A stretch of 64,000 bases of DNA. Origin: Actinobacteria bacterium OV320. Its GTDB lineage: Bacteria > Actinomycetota > Actinomycetes > Streptomycetales > Streptomycetaceae. The notes under the pieces were generated by a model. It saw nothing but the letters and a program-made list of their open reading frames with translations, searched no databases and was not told where the DNA came from. Positions within the stretch are counted from its first letter, which is position 1; each line of letters opens with the position of its first letter. The translations under genes and the position numbers were made by a program. Of this stretch, positions 9,737 to 17,548 are shown in pieces. The stretch lies in NCBI GenBank assembly GCA_001298545.1, contig LJCX01000019.1, forward strand, positions 62,001-126,000, in the 5' to 3' direction.

Positions 9737-11916
9737 CACGCCACCCCGTCCCCGTCGTCCGGTCCGTGCCCGTCGCCGTCCGTGTCGCCGTCGTCGTCCT
9801 CGGCCGGGATGCGCAGCGGGCGGCCCGCGAGGGCGTCCCGGGGCCAGGTCTGGGAGGTCGCGAACAGCAGCGCGCCCCCGGCGGGCCGTTGGTCGGACAG
9901 CTGGAGCAGCTCGAACTCCAGCCGCCCGCACACCTTCGGGTCCGGCAGCACCAGCGGGTCGGTCACCTGCCAGACGGCGTGCAGCAGCCGCCGTATCCGC
10001 AGGTGGAGGGCGGCGTTCACGCCCTCTGGCGGCTCCTGGCCGGCGTCCGTGCGGCCCAGTGCGATCGCCGACCGGTGGTCGCCTCGGCCGTCGAAGTCGC
10101 GGCCTGCCGCGTCGTGCGCGTGGAAGTAGGGCGCGGACGCCAGGAACCGGAGGGTGTCCAGCCAGGTGCGGGTGCGTAAGGAGGCGAACGTGTCGCGCAG
10201 GTAGGCCACCGCGCCGGCCGTGTCGCCGAGCGCCAGCTCGTGGTAGAGCCGGTACCGGGCGTGAGCGGGGTCCTGGTCGTCCGGGTCCTGGCCGCCGGCG
10301 TGGGTGTAGTGCCGGATCAGGGTCTCGTGCACCTCGCGCCACTTGGCGTGGTCGGCGGGCCGGTGGTGCAGCCGGAGCAGCAGCAGGGTGCGGGTGAAGG
10401 GGTCGCCGACGAAGTGCCCCGGCGCGGTCGGCAGCCCCTCCGCGGCGAGCCGCGCCCGCAGCGACCGGACACCCGACGAACCGAAGTCGTCGGGGAGCTG
10501 TGCGTCGGCGAGGGCCACGGCGGAGTCGTGGTCGTGGGCGGCCGCGAGGACCGTCAGCTCGTCGAGCCGGTCGGCGGGGACCAGGCGGCCCAGCAACTCG
10601 GCGTAGGCGGGCCTGCCGTCGTCGGCCTGCCCCTCCTCCAGCCTGACCTTCGCGGTGAGCAGCCGCCCCAACGAGGCGGCCCGGCCGGGGTGTTGTCGGG
10701 CCGTGGTCGCGAGCAGCACGATGCCGAGCGGGTTGCCGCCGGTCAGCCGGTGGGTGGCGTGCGGGAACCGGGGCGGCAGCTCGGTGTCGTCGCAGACCGC
10801 GCCGACCATGTGCAGGGTGTCGTCGGGGGACAGCGGCGGCAGCGGTACGAGCAGTGCCCGCGAGGAGGGCGAACTGTCCGGCTCCCAGTCCGTGGCCCGG
10901 GCCACCTCGGGCAGTTCACGGCGTACGGCGTCGCCGAGCGCCGGATGGCTCGCGCCGCGTACCGTCGCCACCCACACCACCTGGTCGGCGACCCCGTCCG
11001 CCCGGTCCCGCAGGACGGCGTCCAGCAGCCCGGGGCCCGGGCCGCTGCGCGCGTTGTCCAGCAGTACGAGCGGCCGGCCCAGCCGGGTCAGATGCGAGCC
11101 GAGCCCCGAGTAGGCCTCGGCCAGGTCGGCGAGCAGCGCCCGCACCAGCCAGCGCTCGGCGTGTTCGCGCGAGGTGCCGCCCGCCCGGAAGTTCCCGGCG
11201 AGCAGCAGCAGTCCCCGCTTGGCGTTGCCGCCCGCGTTCGGATAGGAGCGGTACCAGGTGGCCGGCTTCTGCTCCTTGCGGTGCGTGACGCCCTCGGAGA
11301 GCGCCTCCAGGGTGGCCTCGACGGTCGCCGCGACGAACGGGCCCCCGCCGCTCGCCGCCGCGATCACCTTCGACGCGACCTTGGCCGCCCACCGCCCGGC
11401 CAGGCTGAACCGGGAGGCGCGCTCGTTCAGCAGCAGGATCCGCACCAGCTCCCGCCGGATGCGGTCGGAGTCGGTCCGGCCGCTCCAGTCGCTGGCCCGG
11501 ACCGCCACCAGCCCGGCCGTCAGCCGCGGAAAGGTGAGCTGCCCCGCCGCCCGCACCGGCTCCGTCAGCTGCTCGGCGACGACCAGCAGCGCCTGCCAGA
11601 CCGGCGACCAGGACTCGGGGCTCTCCTCGTGCGGCGGCCGCGCGAACTGCTCGTCCTCGCAGTCGATCAACGCGACCGGCGTACGTCTGCGGGCCTCGCC
11701 CCGGCGGGTGTGTTCCGTGTAGGCGTCCCACAACTCGGCCAGCACCGCGCTCTTGCCCACACCCCGGCCGCCCGCCAGCACCAGCAGGGGCGGTCCTGCT
11801 GGGTGTTCGGGTTTCTCCGCGTGGAGCTCGTACGGACGGATCCCCACGAGTCGCGGTACGAGACCGGCCGGCTCGACGTCGAACAGCGCGCCTCGCCCGT
11901 ACAACCGTCTGTGCAC
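9736..11916 (-). CDS. Large P-loop ATPase of unknown function
   Basis: About 726 residues if started at the GTG at 11916, chosen because a GGGGGAGG ribosome site lies 6 nt before it (an in-frame ATG further up at 11988 lacks one). Walker A is GGRGVGKS at residues 49-56 and a Walker B-like PLVLLDN lies near 285; the architecture recalls AAA/STAND-type NTPases, with a helical C-terminal half and a strongly acidic Asp/Gly-rich tail. No transmembrane helix is evident. It overlaps the start of the membrane-anchored binding protein by one base, so the two should be made together. The role is unknown. Confidence 0.75.
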   Translation of the reverse strand: MHRRLYGRGALFDVEPAGLVPRLVGIRPYELHAEKPEHPAGPPLLVLAGGRGVGKSAVLAELWDAYTEHTRRGEARRRTPVALIDCEDEQFARPPHEESPESWSPVWQALLVVAEQLTEPVRAAGQLTFPRLTAGLVAVRASDWSGRTDSDRIRRELVRILLLNERASRFSLAGRWAAKVASKVIAAASGGGPFVAATVEATLEALSEGVTHRKEQKPATWYRSYPNAGGNAKRGLLLLAGNFRAGGTSREHAERWLVRALLADLAEAYSGLGSHLTRLGRPLVLLDNARSGPGPGLLDAVLRDRADGVADQVVWVATVRGASHPALGDAVRRELPEVARATDWEPDSSPSSRALLVPLPPLSPDDTLHMVGAVCDDTELPPRFPHATHRLTGGNPLGIVLLATTARQHPGRAASLGRLLTAKVRLEEGQADDGRPAYAELLGRLVPADRLDELTVLAAAHDHDSAVALADAQLPDDFGSSGVRSLRARLAAEGLPTAPGHFVGDPFTRTLLLLRLHHRPADHAKWREVHETLIRHYTHAGGQDPDDQDPAHARYRLYHELALGDTAGAVAYLRDTFASLRTRTWLDTLRFLASAPYFHAHDAAGRDFDGRGDHRSAIALGRTDAGQEPPEGVNAALHLRIRRLLHAVWQVTDPLVLPDPKVCGRLEFELLQLSDQRPAGGALLFATSQTWPRDALAGRPLRIPAEDDDGDTDGDGHGPDDGDGVA

Positions 11917-12036
11917 CGCGCACCTCCCCCAGGGCTCGGTTCCCAACGCAAGGGTAAGGAGAGGGAGTTGGTAAGTGCCAGATCGCATGGTGTCCGTTGG
12001 GTCACGAAACTTCCGGACCTGAGCGGAATGAGGCCG

Positions 12037-13044
12037 TCATTCCACCGTGATCGAGTCCAGTTTCTCCCGCAGATAGACATGCGAGTCGACCGCCTCGTAC
12101 GCCACCCGGCCGACGGGCGCCGGGACGGACTCCACGAGCGTCCCCGGGGTGCACTCGCCGAAGTAGACGAGGGACATCAGCTCCTCGGCGGGCGCGTCGG
12201 CCGGGGGCGGCAGTACGCGGTGCCTGCCCGAGCGCCACCGGTCACCGGTCCAGCGGGCCATCAGGTCACCGATGTTGATGGTGAAGGCGTCCGGGTCGAA
12301 GGGCGCGTCCTCCCAGCCGCCCTCGTCCGTCCAGACCTGGAGCCCGCCCCTGCCGGCCTGCCGGTCGAGGATGGTGACGGTGCCGAAGTCGGTGTGCGGG
12401 CCGATCCGGAACTGGCCCGGCTGCGGCTCCCCGACGACCTCCGTACCCGGATACCAGTTGATGTTGAATCCGTACGTCGGATGGTCCATGTGCCGGGAGA
12501 AGAAGTCCGCTCCGAGGCCGAGGGCCTCCCCGAGCAGACAGAGCAGCTGCTTCTCCAGTTCACCCATCCGGGTCAGGTACTCCTCGCACAGGCCCCGGAG
12601 CTCCGGCACCTCCGCGGGCCACACGTTGGGGGCGTACCACTCCGCGTTGACCACCGGGTCGTCGAAGGGCTCGTGCGTGGCGAAGGTCAGGGACTCCTTC
12701 AGGTCCGGCGGGGTCTCGGTCCCCTCCGAGTACCCGTTGGCCTCCGCGCCCGGCCCCAGCCAGCCGCGGCCCCCGACCTTCGCGCCGTAGGCCTGTTTGA
12801 CGTCGGCGGGCAGCACGAAGAACGCCTGGGCGGCCGCCCGGATGCGGTCGCGCAGGGCGGGGTCGACCCCGTGCCCGGTGACCAGCAGGAACCCGGCGGT
12901 CCGCAGGGCGTCGTCGACGGTACGGGCGATCGCGGCGCGGGCGTCGGCGTCGCCGGAGAGCCACGGCCCCAGGTCGACGGTCGGGATGCGGGGGGTGCGG
13001 GAGGTGCGGGGGGCACGGGGGGTGTGGGCAGGGGGGTTAATCAC
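12037..13044 (-). CDS. 2-oxoglutarate/Fe(II) oxygenase, isopenicillin N synthase-like family
   Basis: A 335-residue dioxygenase with an N-terminal DIOX_N domain and the double-stranded beta-helix core. The iron facial triad is visible as HTDFG (about H219 and D221) and a distal His in RSGRHRVL near 274; an Arg needed for 2-oxoglutarate or substrate carboxylate binding is likely downstream. Despite the family name there is no beta-lactam biosynthesis gene nearby, so the substrate is open. The first 20 residues are Pro/Thr/Arg-rich repeats. Its GTG start overlaps the deaminase stop by 8 nt, implying a two-gene operon with nucleobase metabolism. Confidence 0.9.
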   Translation of the reverse strand: MINPPAHTPRAPRTSRTPRIPTVDLGPWLSGDADARAAIARTVDDALRTAGFLLVTGHGVDPALRDRIRAAAQAFFVLPADVKQAYGAKVGGRGWLGPGAEANGYSEGTETPPDLKESLTFATHEPFDDPVVNAEWYAPNVWPAEVPELRGLCEEYLTRMGELEKQLLCLLGEALGLGADFFSRHMDHPTYGFNINWYPGTEVVGEPQPGQFRIGPHTDFGTVTILDRQAGRGGLQVWTDEGGWEDAPFDPDAFTINIGDLMARWTGDRWRSGRHRVLPPPADAPAEELMSLVYFGECTPGTLVESVPAPVGRVAYEAVDSHVYLREKLDSITVE

Positions 13045-13522
13045 CGATGTCCTCGTTCCAGAGAGCCGGGTTCTTCGCGATGAAGTCGCGCATCAGGGCG
13101 ATGCACTCGCCGTCGTCGAGGAGCACGATGTCGACGCCGTGCTCCGCCAGCCAGTCGTGGCCGCCGTGGAAAGTGCTCGCCTCGCCGACGACCACCCGGG
13201 AGATGCCGAACTGGCGGACCAGCCCGGAGCAGTACCAGCAGGGGGACAGGGTGGTCACCATCGTCGTGCCGCGGTACGTGCGCTGCCGTCCCGCCGCGCG
13301 GAAGGCGGCCGTCTCCGCGTGCATCGAGGGGTCGTCGTCCTGGACGCGCCGGTTGTGGCCGCGGCCCAGCAGGGTGCCGTCCGGGCCGTAGAGCGCGGCG
13401 CCGATCGGGATGCCGCCCTCGGCGAGACCGGCCCGCGCCTCCGCGACGGCGGTGGCGAGCCACGACCGTGCCGTCGCCTGATCCACCCGGTCCACCCGGT
13501 CCACCCGATCCATACGGTCCAT
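13037..13522 (-). CDS. Nucleobase/nucleoside deaminase (cytosine deaminase-like, CDA fold)
   Basis: A 161-residue zinc deaminase with HAE at 68-70 and PCWYC at 94-98, the full catalytic set of the cytidine deaminase superfamily. The surrounding sequence, with TFHGGHDWL and a C-terminal region ending in NPALWNEDIGD, is closest in character to yeast-type cytosine deaminases, which also end in an aromatic-rich tail. The ATG at 13522 has a GGAGG five nt upstream. The first 14 residues are a DR-V/M repeat encoded by 9-bp tandem repeats. A hydrolytic deamination of cytosine or a related base is expected; operon partner is a 2-oxoglutarate oxygenase. Confidence 0.88.
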   Translation of the reverse strand: MDRMDRVDRVDRVDQATARSWLATAVAEARAGLAEGGIPIGAALYGPDGTLLGRGHNRRVQDDDPSMHAETAAFRAAGRQRTYRGTTMVTTLSPCWYCSGLVRQFGISRVVVGEASTFHGGHDWLAEHGVDIVLLDDGECIALMRDFIAKNPALWNEDIGD

Positions 13523-13527
13523 ACGGT
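13480..13527 (-). repeat. Five 9-bp tandem repeats at the deaminase start
   Basis: On the plus strand the units read ATCCACCCG, GTCCACCCG, GTCCACCCG, ATCCATACG, GTCCATACG. On the coding strand they encode alternating Asp-Arg-Val/Met, and two of the units hold ATG codons, so slippage would change the N-terminus and could offer alternative starts without a frameshift. Confidence 0.85.
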
Positions 13528-13739
13528 CCTCCTCGACAGGGTGCGTGTCTTCACCTCGATCCGTTCCCGGAGGGATCCGCGCCGACGCGGGCGCTCACGC
13601 GATCGTGTGGCCGGGCGGGGCGGGACACCGCTCCCGACCGGGCCGAAGTCCCCCGGGAAAGGTCCGGGAGCGGGTCAAGTAACCTGTGCCGATCACCGCC
13701 GCAGGCGCGGCAGTTGAGCCCCCGGCGGAAGGAAAGTTC

Positions 13740-14525
13740 ATGGTTGCTGCTCCTGTTCTGGAGGAGCTGCGGGAGGTCTGCCAGCCGCAGGCCAAGCTCG
13801 CCAGCCGCAACGGCGAGCACTGGGCGGGGCGCCTCTACATGCGGCGCGTCTCGCTGCGGTTCACCCGCCAGCTGGTGCGCACCCGGGTCACCCCGGACCA
13901 GCTGACCTGGACGATGGTGGTGTGCGGGGTGCTGTCCGGGGCCGCGCTGCTCGTCCCCGGTCTCGCGGGGGCCGTGCTCGCCGCGCTCCTGATGCAGTTG
14001 TTCCTGCTCTTCGACTGCGTGGACGGCGAGGTCGCCCGCTGGAAGGGACAGAACAGCGCGACCGGTATCTACGTCGACCGGCTCGGCGCCTATCTGGCCG
14101 ACGCGGCACTCATGATCGGCTTCGGCTTCCGGGCCGCCGAGTCCGGCCTCGGCGGCTGGGTGGGCTTCAACGGCTGGGTGTCGCTGGGTCTGGCGACCGC
14201 GCTCGGTGTGGTGCTGCTGAAGGCCTCGACCGACCTGGTGGACGTGGCCCGGGCCCGGCGCGGCCTCGCCGTCGCCGACGACGAGGCCACCGCGCCCCGC
14301 TCCCAGGGTGTCGCCTCACTGCGCCGGCTCGCCGCCGCCTTCAAGATCCACCGGGTCACCAACGGCATCGAGGCCTCCCTGGTCCTGCTGGCCGTGGCCG
14401 CCCTGGACGCGGCGACCGGCGGGGTCGGGCCCACCCGCTGGGCGCTGGCGGCCATCGCCGCGATCACCTGGGTGATGGTCCCGGCCCACCTGCTGTCGAT
14501 CCTGTCGTCGTCCCGGCTGCGGTGA
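13740..14525 (+). CDS. CDP-alcohol phosphatidyltransferase family protein
   Basis: Membrane enzyme of 261 residues that should join a CDP-alcohol (usually CDP-diacylglycerol) to a second alcohol. The ATG at 13740 is preferred: a GGAAGGAAA site lies 6 nt upstream, and a TAACCT -10-like box at 13680-13685 makes the GTG at 13686 too early. The signature begins normally, D92-x2-D95-G96-x2-A99-R100-x8-G109-x3-D113, but the final Asp of the family pattern is Ala117; the next Asp is D121. Five or so helices follow. The acceptor alcohol cannot be told. It diverges from the deaminase and converges with a MerR gene, overlapping its 3' end by 62 bp. Confidence 0.88.
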   Translation: MVAAPVLEELREVCQPQAKLASRNGEHWAGRLYMRRVSLRFTRQLVRTRVTPDQLTWTMVVCGVLSGAALLVPGLAGAVLAALLMQLFLLFDCVDGEVARWKGQNSATGIYVDRLGAYLADAALMIGFGFRAAESGLGGWVGFNGWVSLGLATALGVVLLKASTDLVDVARARRGLAVADDEATAPRSQGVASLRRLAAAFKIHRVTNGIEASLVLLAVAALDAATGGVGPTRWALAAIAAITWVMVPAHLLSILSSSRLR

Positions 14526-15342
14526 CCCGGGCGAGGTAGCCGTGGAGGGCGCCCGCGCCCGCCAGCATCGCGTGGGTGCGGGCCGTCAGTGCCTCCCCGC
14601 GGGCCGTGAGCGCCGCCCGCAGGGGCTCGCCGCCGCCCTCCCGGCGCAGGTCCTCGAGCACCGGCCGGATCTGCCGGAACAGGTAGTGGCCGCGTCGCAG
14701 GGAGTCGACCACCCGGGCGTCGCGTACATCGGCGGGGCCGAACACGCGGTATCCGGTGCCCCGTTGGCGCGCCGGGCTGAGCAGCCCGGCCGCCTCCCAC
14801 ACCCGCAGCGCCGACGTCCGTACGCCCAGCAGTGCGGCGACCTCGCCGATGCGCAGGCCGGAGCGGGGCGTCGCCGGGGGCGGTGCCCCGGCCTCCCGCC
14901 TCCGCGCCGTGACCGGCGGTGCCGGGACCAGGGCTTCCAGGGCCTCGCCGGTCGCCCGCAGCGCGCCGCGCTCCTCGTGCAGCGCGGCGTGCGCGGCGTC
15001 CACGAGGGCGAGGGCGGCCGGGACGTCGCCGGCGTGCAGGGTCCGCATGATCCGGGCCGCCACCACGGGTCCGTACCCCTTCACCAGCGTCCGGTAGGTC
15101 GTGAGCGCCTGCCGGTGGACGTCCGTGAAGGTGCGGTAGCCGGACGCCGTGCGCTCGGCCGGCGGCAGGACGCCCGCCTCCTCGTAGTTGCGGATCTGCT
15201 GGGTCGAGAGCCCGGCGAGGCGGGCGAGGTCGACGGAGCGCAGCGGCCGGCCGGCCGCCGGGCCGGACCGCATGGGCTCGGTGACCGTCGCGTCCTGCGT
15301 CAACTCGGCGGTGGCCTGGCCGCTTTGCTGCTCGGGGCTCAT
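14464..15342 (-). CDS. MerR-family regulator with two MerR DNA-binding domains
   Basis: A 292-residue regulator with one MerR winged HTH at residues 35-75 (DLARLAGLSTQQIRNYEEAG) and a second at about 162-202 (IGEVAALLGVRTSALRVWEAAG), each ending in the wing GYR-F. Ordinary MerR proteins have one and dimerise; a tandem pair could bind a full operator as a monomer or bridge two. No Cys cluster for metal sensing is seen, so the inducer is unknown. The C-terminus runs antisense through the end of the phosphatidyltransferase gene. Confidence 0.88.
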   Translation of the reverse strand: MSPEQQSGQATAELTQDATVTEPMRSGPAAGRPLRSVDLARLAGLSTQQIRNYEEAGVLPPAERTASGYRTFTDVHRQALTTYRTLVKGYGPVVAARIMRTLHAGDVPAALALVDAAHAALHEERGALRATGEALEALVPAPPVTARRREAGAPPPATPRSGLRIGEVAALLGVRTSALRVWEAAGLLSPARQRGTGYRVFGPADVRDARVVDSLRRGHYLFRQIRPVLEDLRREGGGEPLRAALTARGEALTARTHAMLAGAGALHGYLARVTAAGTTTGSTAGGPGPSPR

Positions 15343-15523
15343 CGAACGGCCGTCCTCGGTCGCGCTGCTGTCGGCGTCAGCGTAGCTCGCGCGGCCGATC
15401 AGGTGATTCGACGATCGGTCCGGGTGCCCCCGAGTGAGTCGCCTCCGGGGAACATGTGGCCGCTCCTATTGTCCTACCTTGTCGATCTTCGGCGTGCAAG
15501 GTGTGCAAGGTGTGGAGGATTTG

Positions 15524-16870
15524 GTGCGAAGACTCGGAAAGATTCCGCTCCGTAACGGTTTGGTCGCCTGTGCCGCGCTGTCGGCTCTGACGGCCGCCGC
15601 GGTCGTGCCCGGCTCCGCGCAGGCCGCCGAGCCCGCTCCGGCGGAGCGGTGGATCGTGCAGCTGAAGGACACGGTCACCGATCCGGGCAAGGTCGCCGAG
15701 GAACAGGCGAAGGGACAGGCCTCGGACGGCGGGAGCCGGCTGCGCCATGTCTTCGACGCCACCGTGGACGGGGCGGCCCTCAAGGGCTACGCCCTGGAGG
15801 CGACCACGGACCAGATCGAGGCCATTCGCGCCGACCCGCAGGTCGCCTCGGTCGAACCCGACCTCACGGTGTCCCTGCCCGAACCGATCGCCGGCTCCTC
15901 GCTCCAGGCGCCGCGGCAGCGGCCGGGCAAGCCGGACGGGGGCGGTGTCGCGTACGAGGGCGACCCGCTGCTCGCCGGGCAGTGGGGCCTGTTCCGGATC
16001 GGCGCCGTGGCGGGCTCCGAGCACGGATTCCGGGTGCCGGCGGCCGCCCGGGTCGGGGTGGCGGTGCTGGACACCGGCGTGGACGCCGGTCACCCGGACC
16101 TGCGGGTGGCCGGGAACGCCAACTTCAGTACCTCGCCCGGCGCGAACGACCTCCACGGCCACGGGACGCACGTCGCGGGCATCATCCAGGCGCTCAACAA
16201 CGGCATCGGCGCGGTGGGCACCGCCCCCGGCACCCGGCTGTGGAACGTCAAGGTCCTGGGTGACAGCGGGGCAGGGCTCTTCTCCGACCTCATCGCGGGC
16301 CTGAACTGGGTCGCCCAGAACGCGAGGGCGAAGAACATCCGGGTCGCCAACCTGAGTCTGGGAACCTCGGTGGACAGCCCGCTGGTGCACCAGGCCGTCC
16401 GGCTGGCCACCCAGGCGGGCGTCGCCGTGGTGGCCTCCGCGGGCAACGCCGGTACGACCGCGCTGAACTACCCGGCGGCCTACCCGGAGGCGATCAGCGT
16501 CGCCGCCACCACCGTGTTCGACCAGCGGGCGCCCTTCTCCAACCACGGAGCGTCGTGGGTGGACATCGCCGCCCCGGGCGCCGACATCCTCTCCACTCTC
16601 CCCACCCGCGCCACGCCGCTGGGCGAGGACCACGGCTTCCTCTCCGGCACGAGCATGGCCGCGCCCTTCGTCACCGGCTCCGCCGCGCTGTGCCTGACCT
16701 CCGGCCACTGCAGGGGCAACGCCCGCGACATCCTGCGCACGCTCGGCCGGGACGCCCGGCCCGTCGCCGGCACCGGCTCGGACTACCGGTACGGACTCGT
16801 CCAGGTCGGCTGCTACTGGCAGCACGCTCCCCAGTGCTCGCCCAGGTCCGTCGAACACGACGCCGCCTAG
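15524..16870 (+). CDS. Secreted subtilisin-like serine protease (S8)
   Basis: A 448-residue secreted protease if started at GTG 15524, which has GGAGG five nt upstream; earlier in-frame starts reach into a GTGCAAG repeat (15493-15512). A Sec signal peptide ends near AQAAEP (residue 35), followed by an inhibitor I9-like propeptide and the catalytic domain with the triad in VLDTGVD (about D184), HGHGTHVAG (about H216) and SGTSMAAP (about S377). There is no C-terminal anchor or P-domain, so release into the medium is expected. It is monocistronic. Confidence 0.93.
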   Translation: MRRLGKIPLRNGLVACAALSALTAAAVVPGSAQAAEPAPAERWIVQLKDTVTDPGKVAEEQAKGQASDGGSRLRHVFDATVDGAALKGYALEATTDQIEAIRADPQVASVEPDLTVSLPEPIAGSSLQAPRQRPGKPDGGGVAYEGDPLLAGQWGLFRIGAVAGSEHGFRVPAAARVGVAVLDTGVDAGHPDLRVAGNANFSTSPGANDLHGHGTHVAGIIQALNNGIGAVGTAPGTRLWNVKVLGDSGAGLFSDLIAGLNWVAQNARAKNIRVANLSLGTSVDSPLVHQAVRLATQAGVAVVASAGNAGTTALNYPAAYPEAISVAATTVFDQRAPFSNHGASWVDIAAPGADILSTLPTRATPLGEDHGFLSGTSMAAPFVTGSAALCLTSGHCRGNARDILRTLGRDARPVAGTGSDYRYGLVQVGCYWQHAPQCSPRSVEHDAA

Positions 16871-16875
16871 GATCC

Positions 16876-16892
16876 GACCCCGCCCCGGGGTC
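16876..16892. terminator. Short GC hairpin after the protease gene
   Basis: GACCCCG-CCC-CGGGGTC, a perfect 7-bp stem with a 3-nt loop six bases after the protease stop and before the convergent small membrane-protein gene. There is no T-run, so it may be a weak or Rho-assisted terminator. Confidence 0.45.
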
Positions 16893-16969
16893 GCCCGTTC
16901 CGGCGGCCCCCCGAGTACACGCACCGGCGCCCGCGTCCCACCGGGACCGCAGGGCGCCGTCGGCGTGTC

Positions 16970-17383
16970 TCAGGCCTGCGGAGGCTGGGGGTCCTCACCG
17001 GACTCGCGGCGCTTCAACTCGTCCTCGCGGCGCCGCAGGTCGGCCTCCCAGTCCTTGAGGAGAGCCTCGTCGTCCTTCTTGTCCTCGCCCTTGTTCTCCT
17101 TGAGGGACTTGAGGAACTCGGGGTTGTCGTCGGGCGCGACCCACTCGGCGCGTCGGCCGCGGGACGGCTCGCCCGGAGCGCCACCGCCCACGGGCGCGCG
17201 GCGTGCCTTGCCCGCCACCAGCCAGGCGACCGGACCGACGAGCACCTCGCCGAAGAGCAGGATGATGATGACCCAGACCACCTTCGGCAGCCCCCGCACC
17301 TCCTCCTCGGGGGTGTTGAGGCAGTCGATGAAGGCGTAGATCCACAGCGCCAGTACCAGCAGGAACGGCAGATACCTGAGCAT
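16970..17383 (-). CDS. Small membrane protein with PLDc_N (phospholipase D nuclease N-terminal-like) domain
   Basis: A 137-residue protein with two hydrophobic helices (about residues 4-20 and 36-58) around the motif DCLNTPEEEVRGLPKVVW, the pattern of the short PLDc_N domain found in many actinobacterial membrane proteins. The remaining 75 residues are a charged, Glu/Lys/Arg-rich, probably helical cytoplasmic tail. The function is unknown. The ATG at 17383 lacks a clear ribosome site. It is divergent from mqnL, leaving a 165-bp shared promoter region. Confidence 0.8.
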   Translation of the reverse strand: MLRYLPFLLVLALWIYAFIDCLNTPEEEVRGLPKVVWVIIILLFGEVLVGPVAWLVAGKARRAPVGGGAPGEPSRGRRAEWVAPDDNPEFLKSLKENKGEDKKDDEALLKDWEADLRRREDELKRRESGEDPQPPQA

Positions 17384-17535
17384 GGTGGCGGGTTCCCCCA
17401 GGAGACGGTGACGGCGACGGGGGCGCGGGAGCGCCTCGGTGACCGGGCCAGGGTAGCGGGTGGCGGAAAACGTTCCCGCGAGGCGGCGGCGGGGGCGTAG
17501 TGCGGGGCGCGCGTCGGCGCCGGACGGGCCTCGGC

Positions 17536-17541
17536 GATACT
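17536..17541 (+). promoter_or_regulatory. -10 box for a leaderless mqnL transcript
   Basis: GATACT lies exactly 7 nt before the mqnL ATG, with no Shine-Dalgarno between. This spacing places the transcription start at or next to the start codon, a common layout in actinobacteria. The same arrangement recurs at several genes in this window. Confidence 0.5.
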
Positions 17542-17548
17542 GGGACAC

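Noticed and set aside
12037..13044. Beta-lactam biosynthesis gene (isopenicillin N synthase)
   Set aside because: Only the broad oxygenase family matches; no ACV synthetase, epimerase or expandase is nearby.
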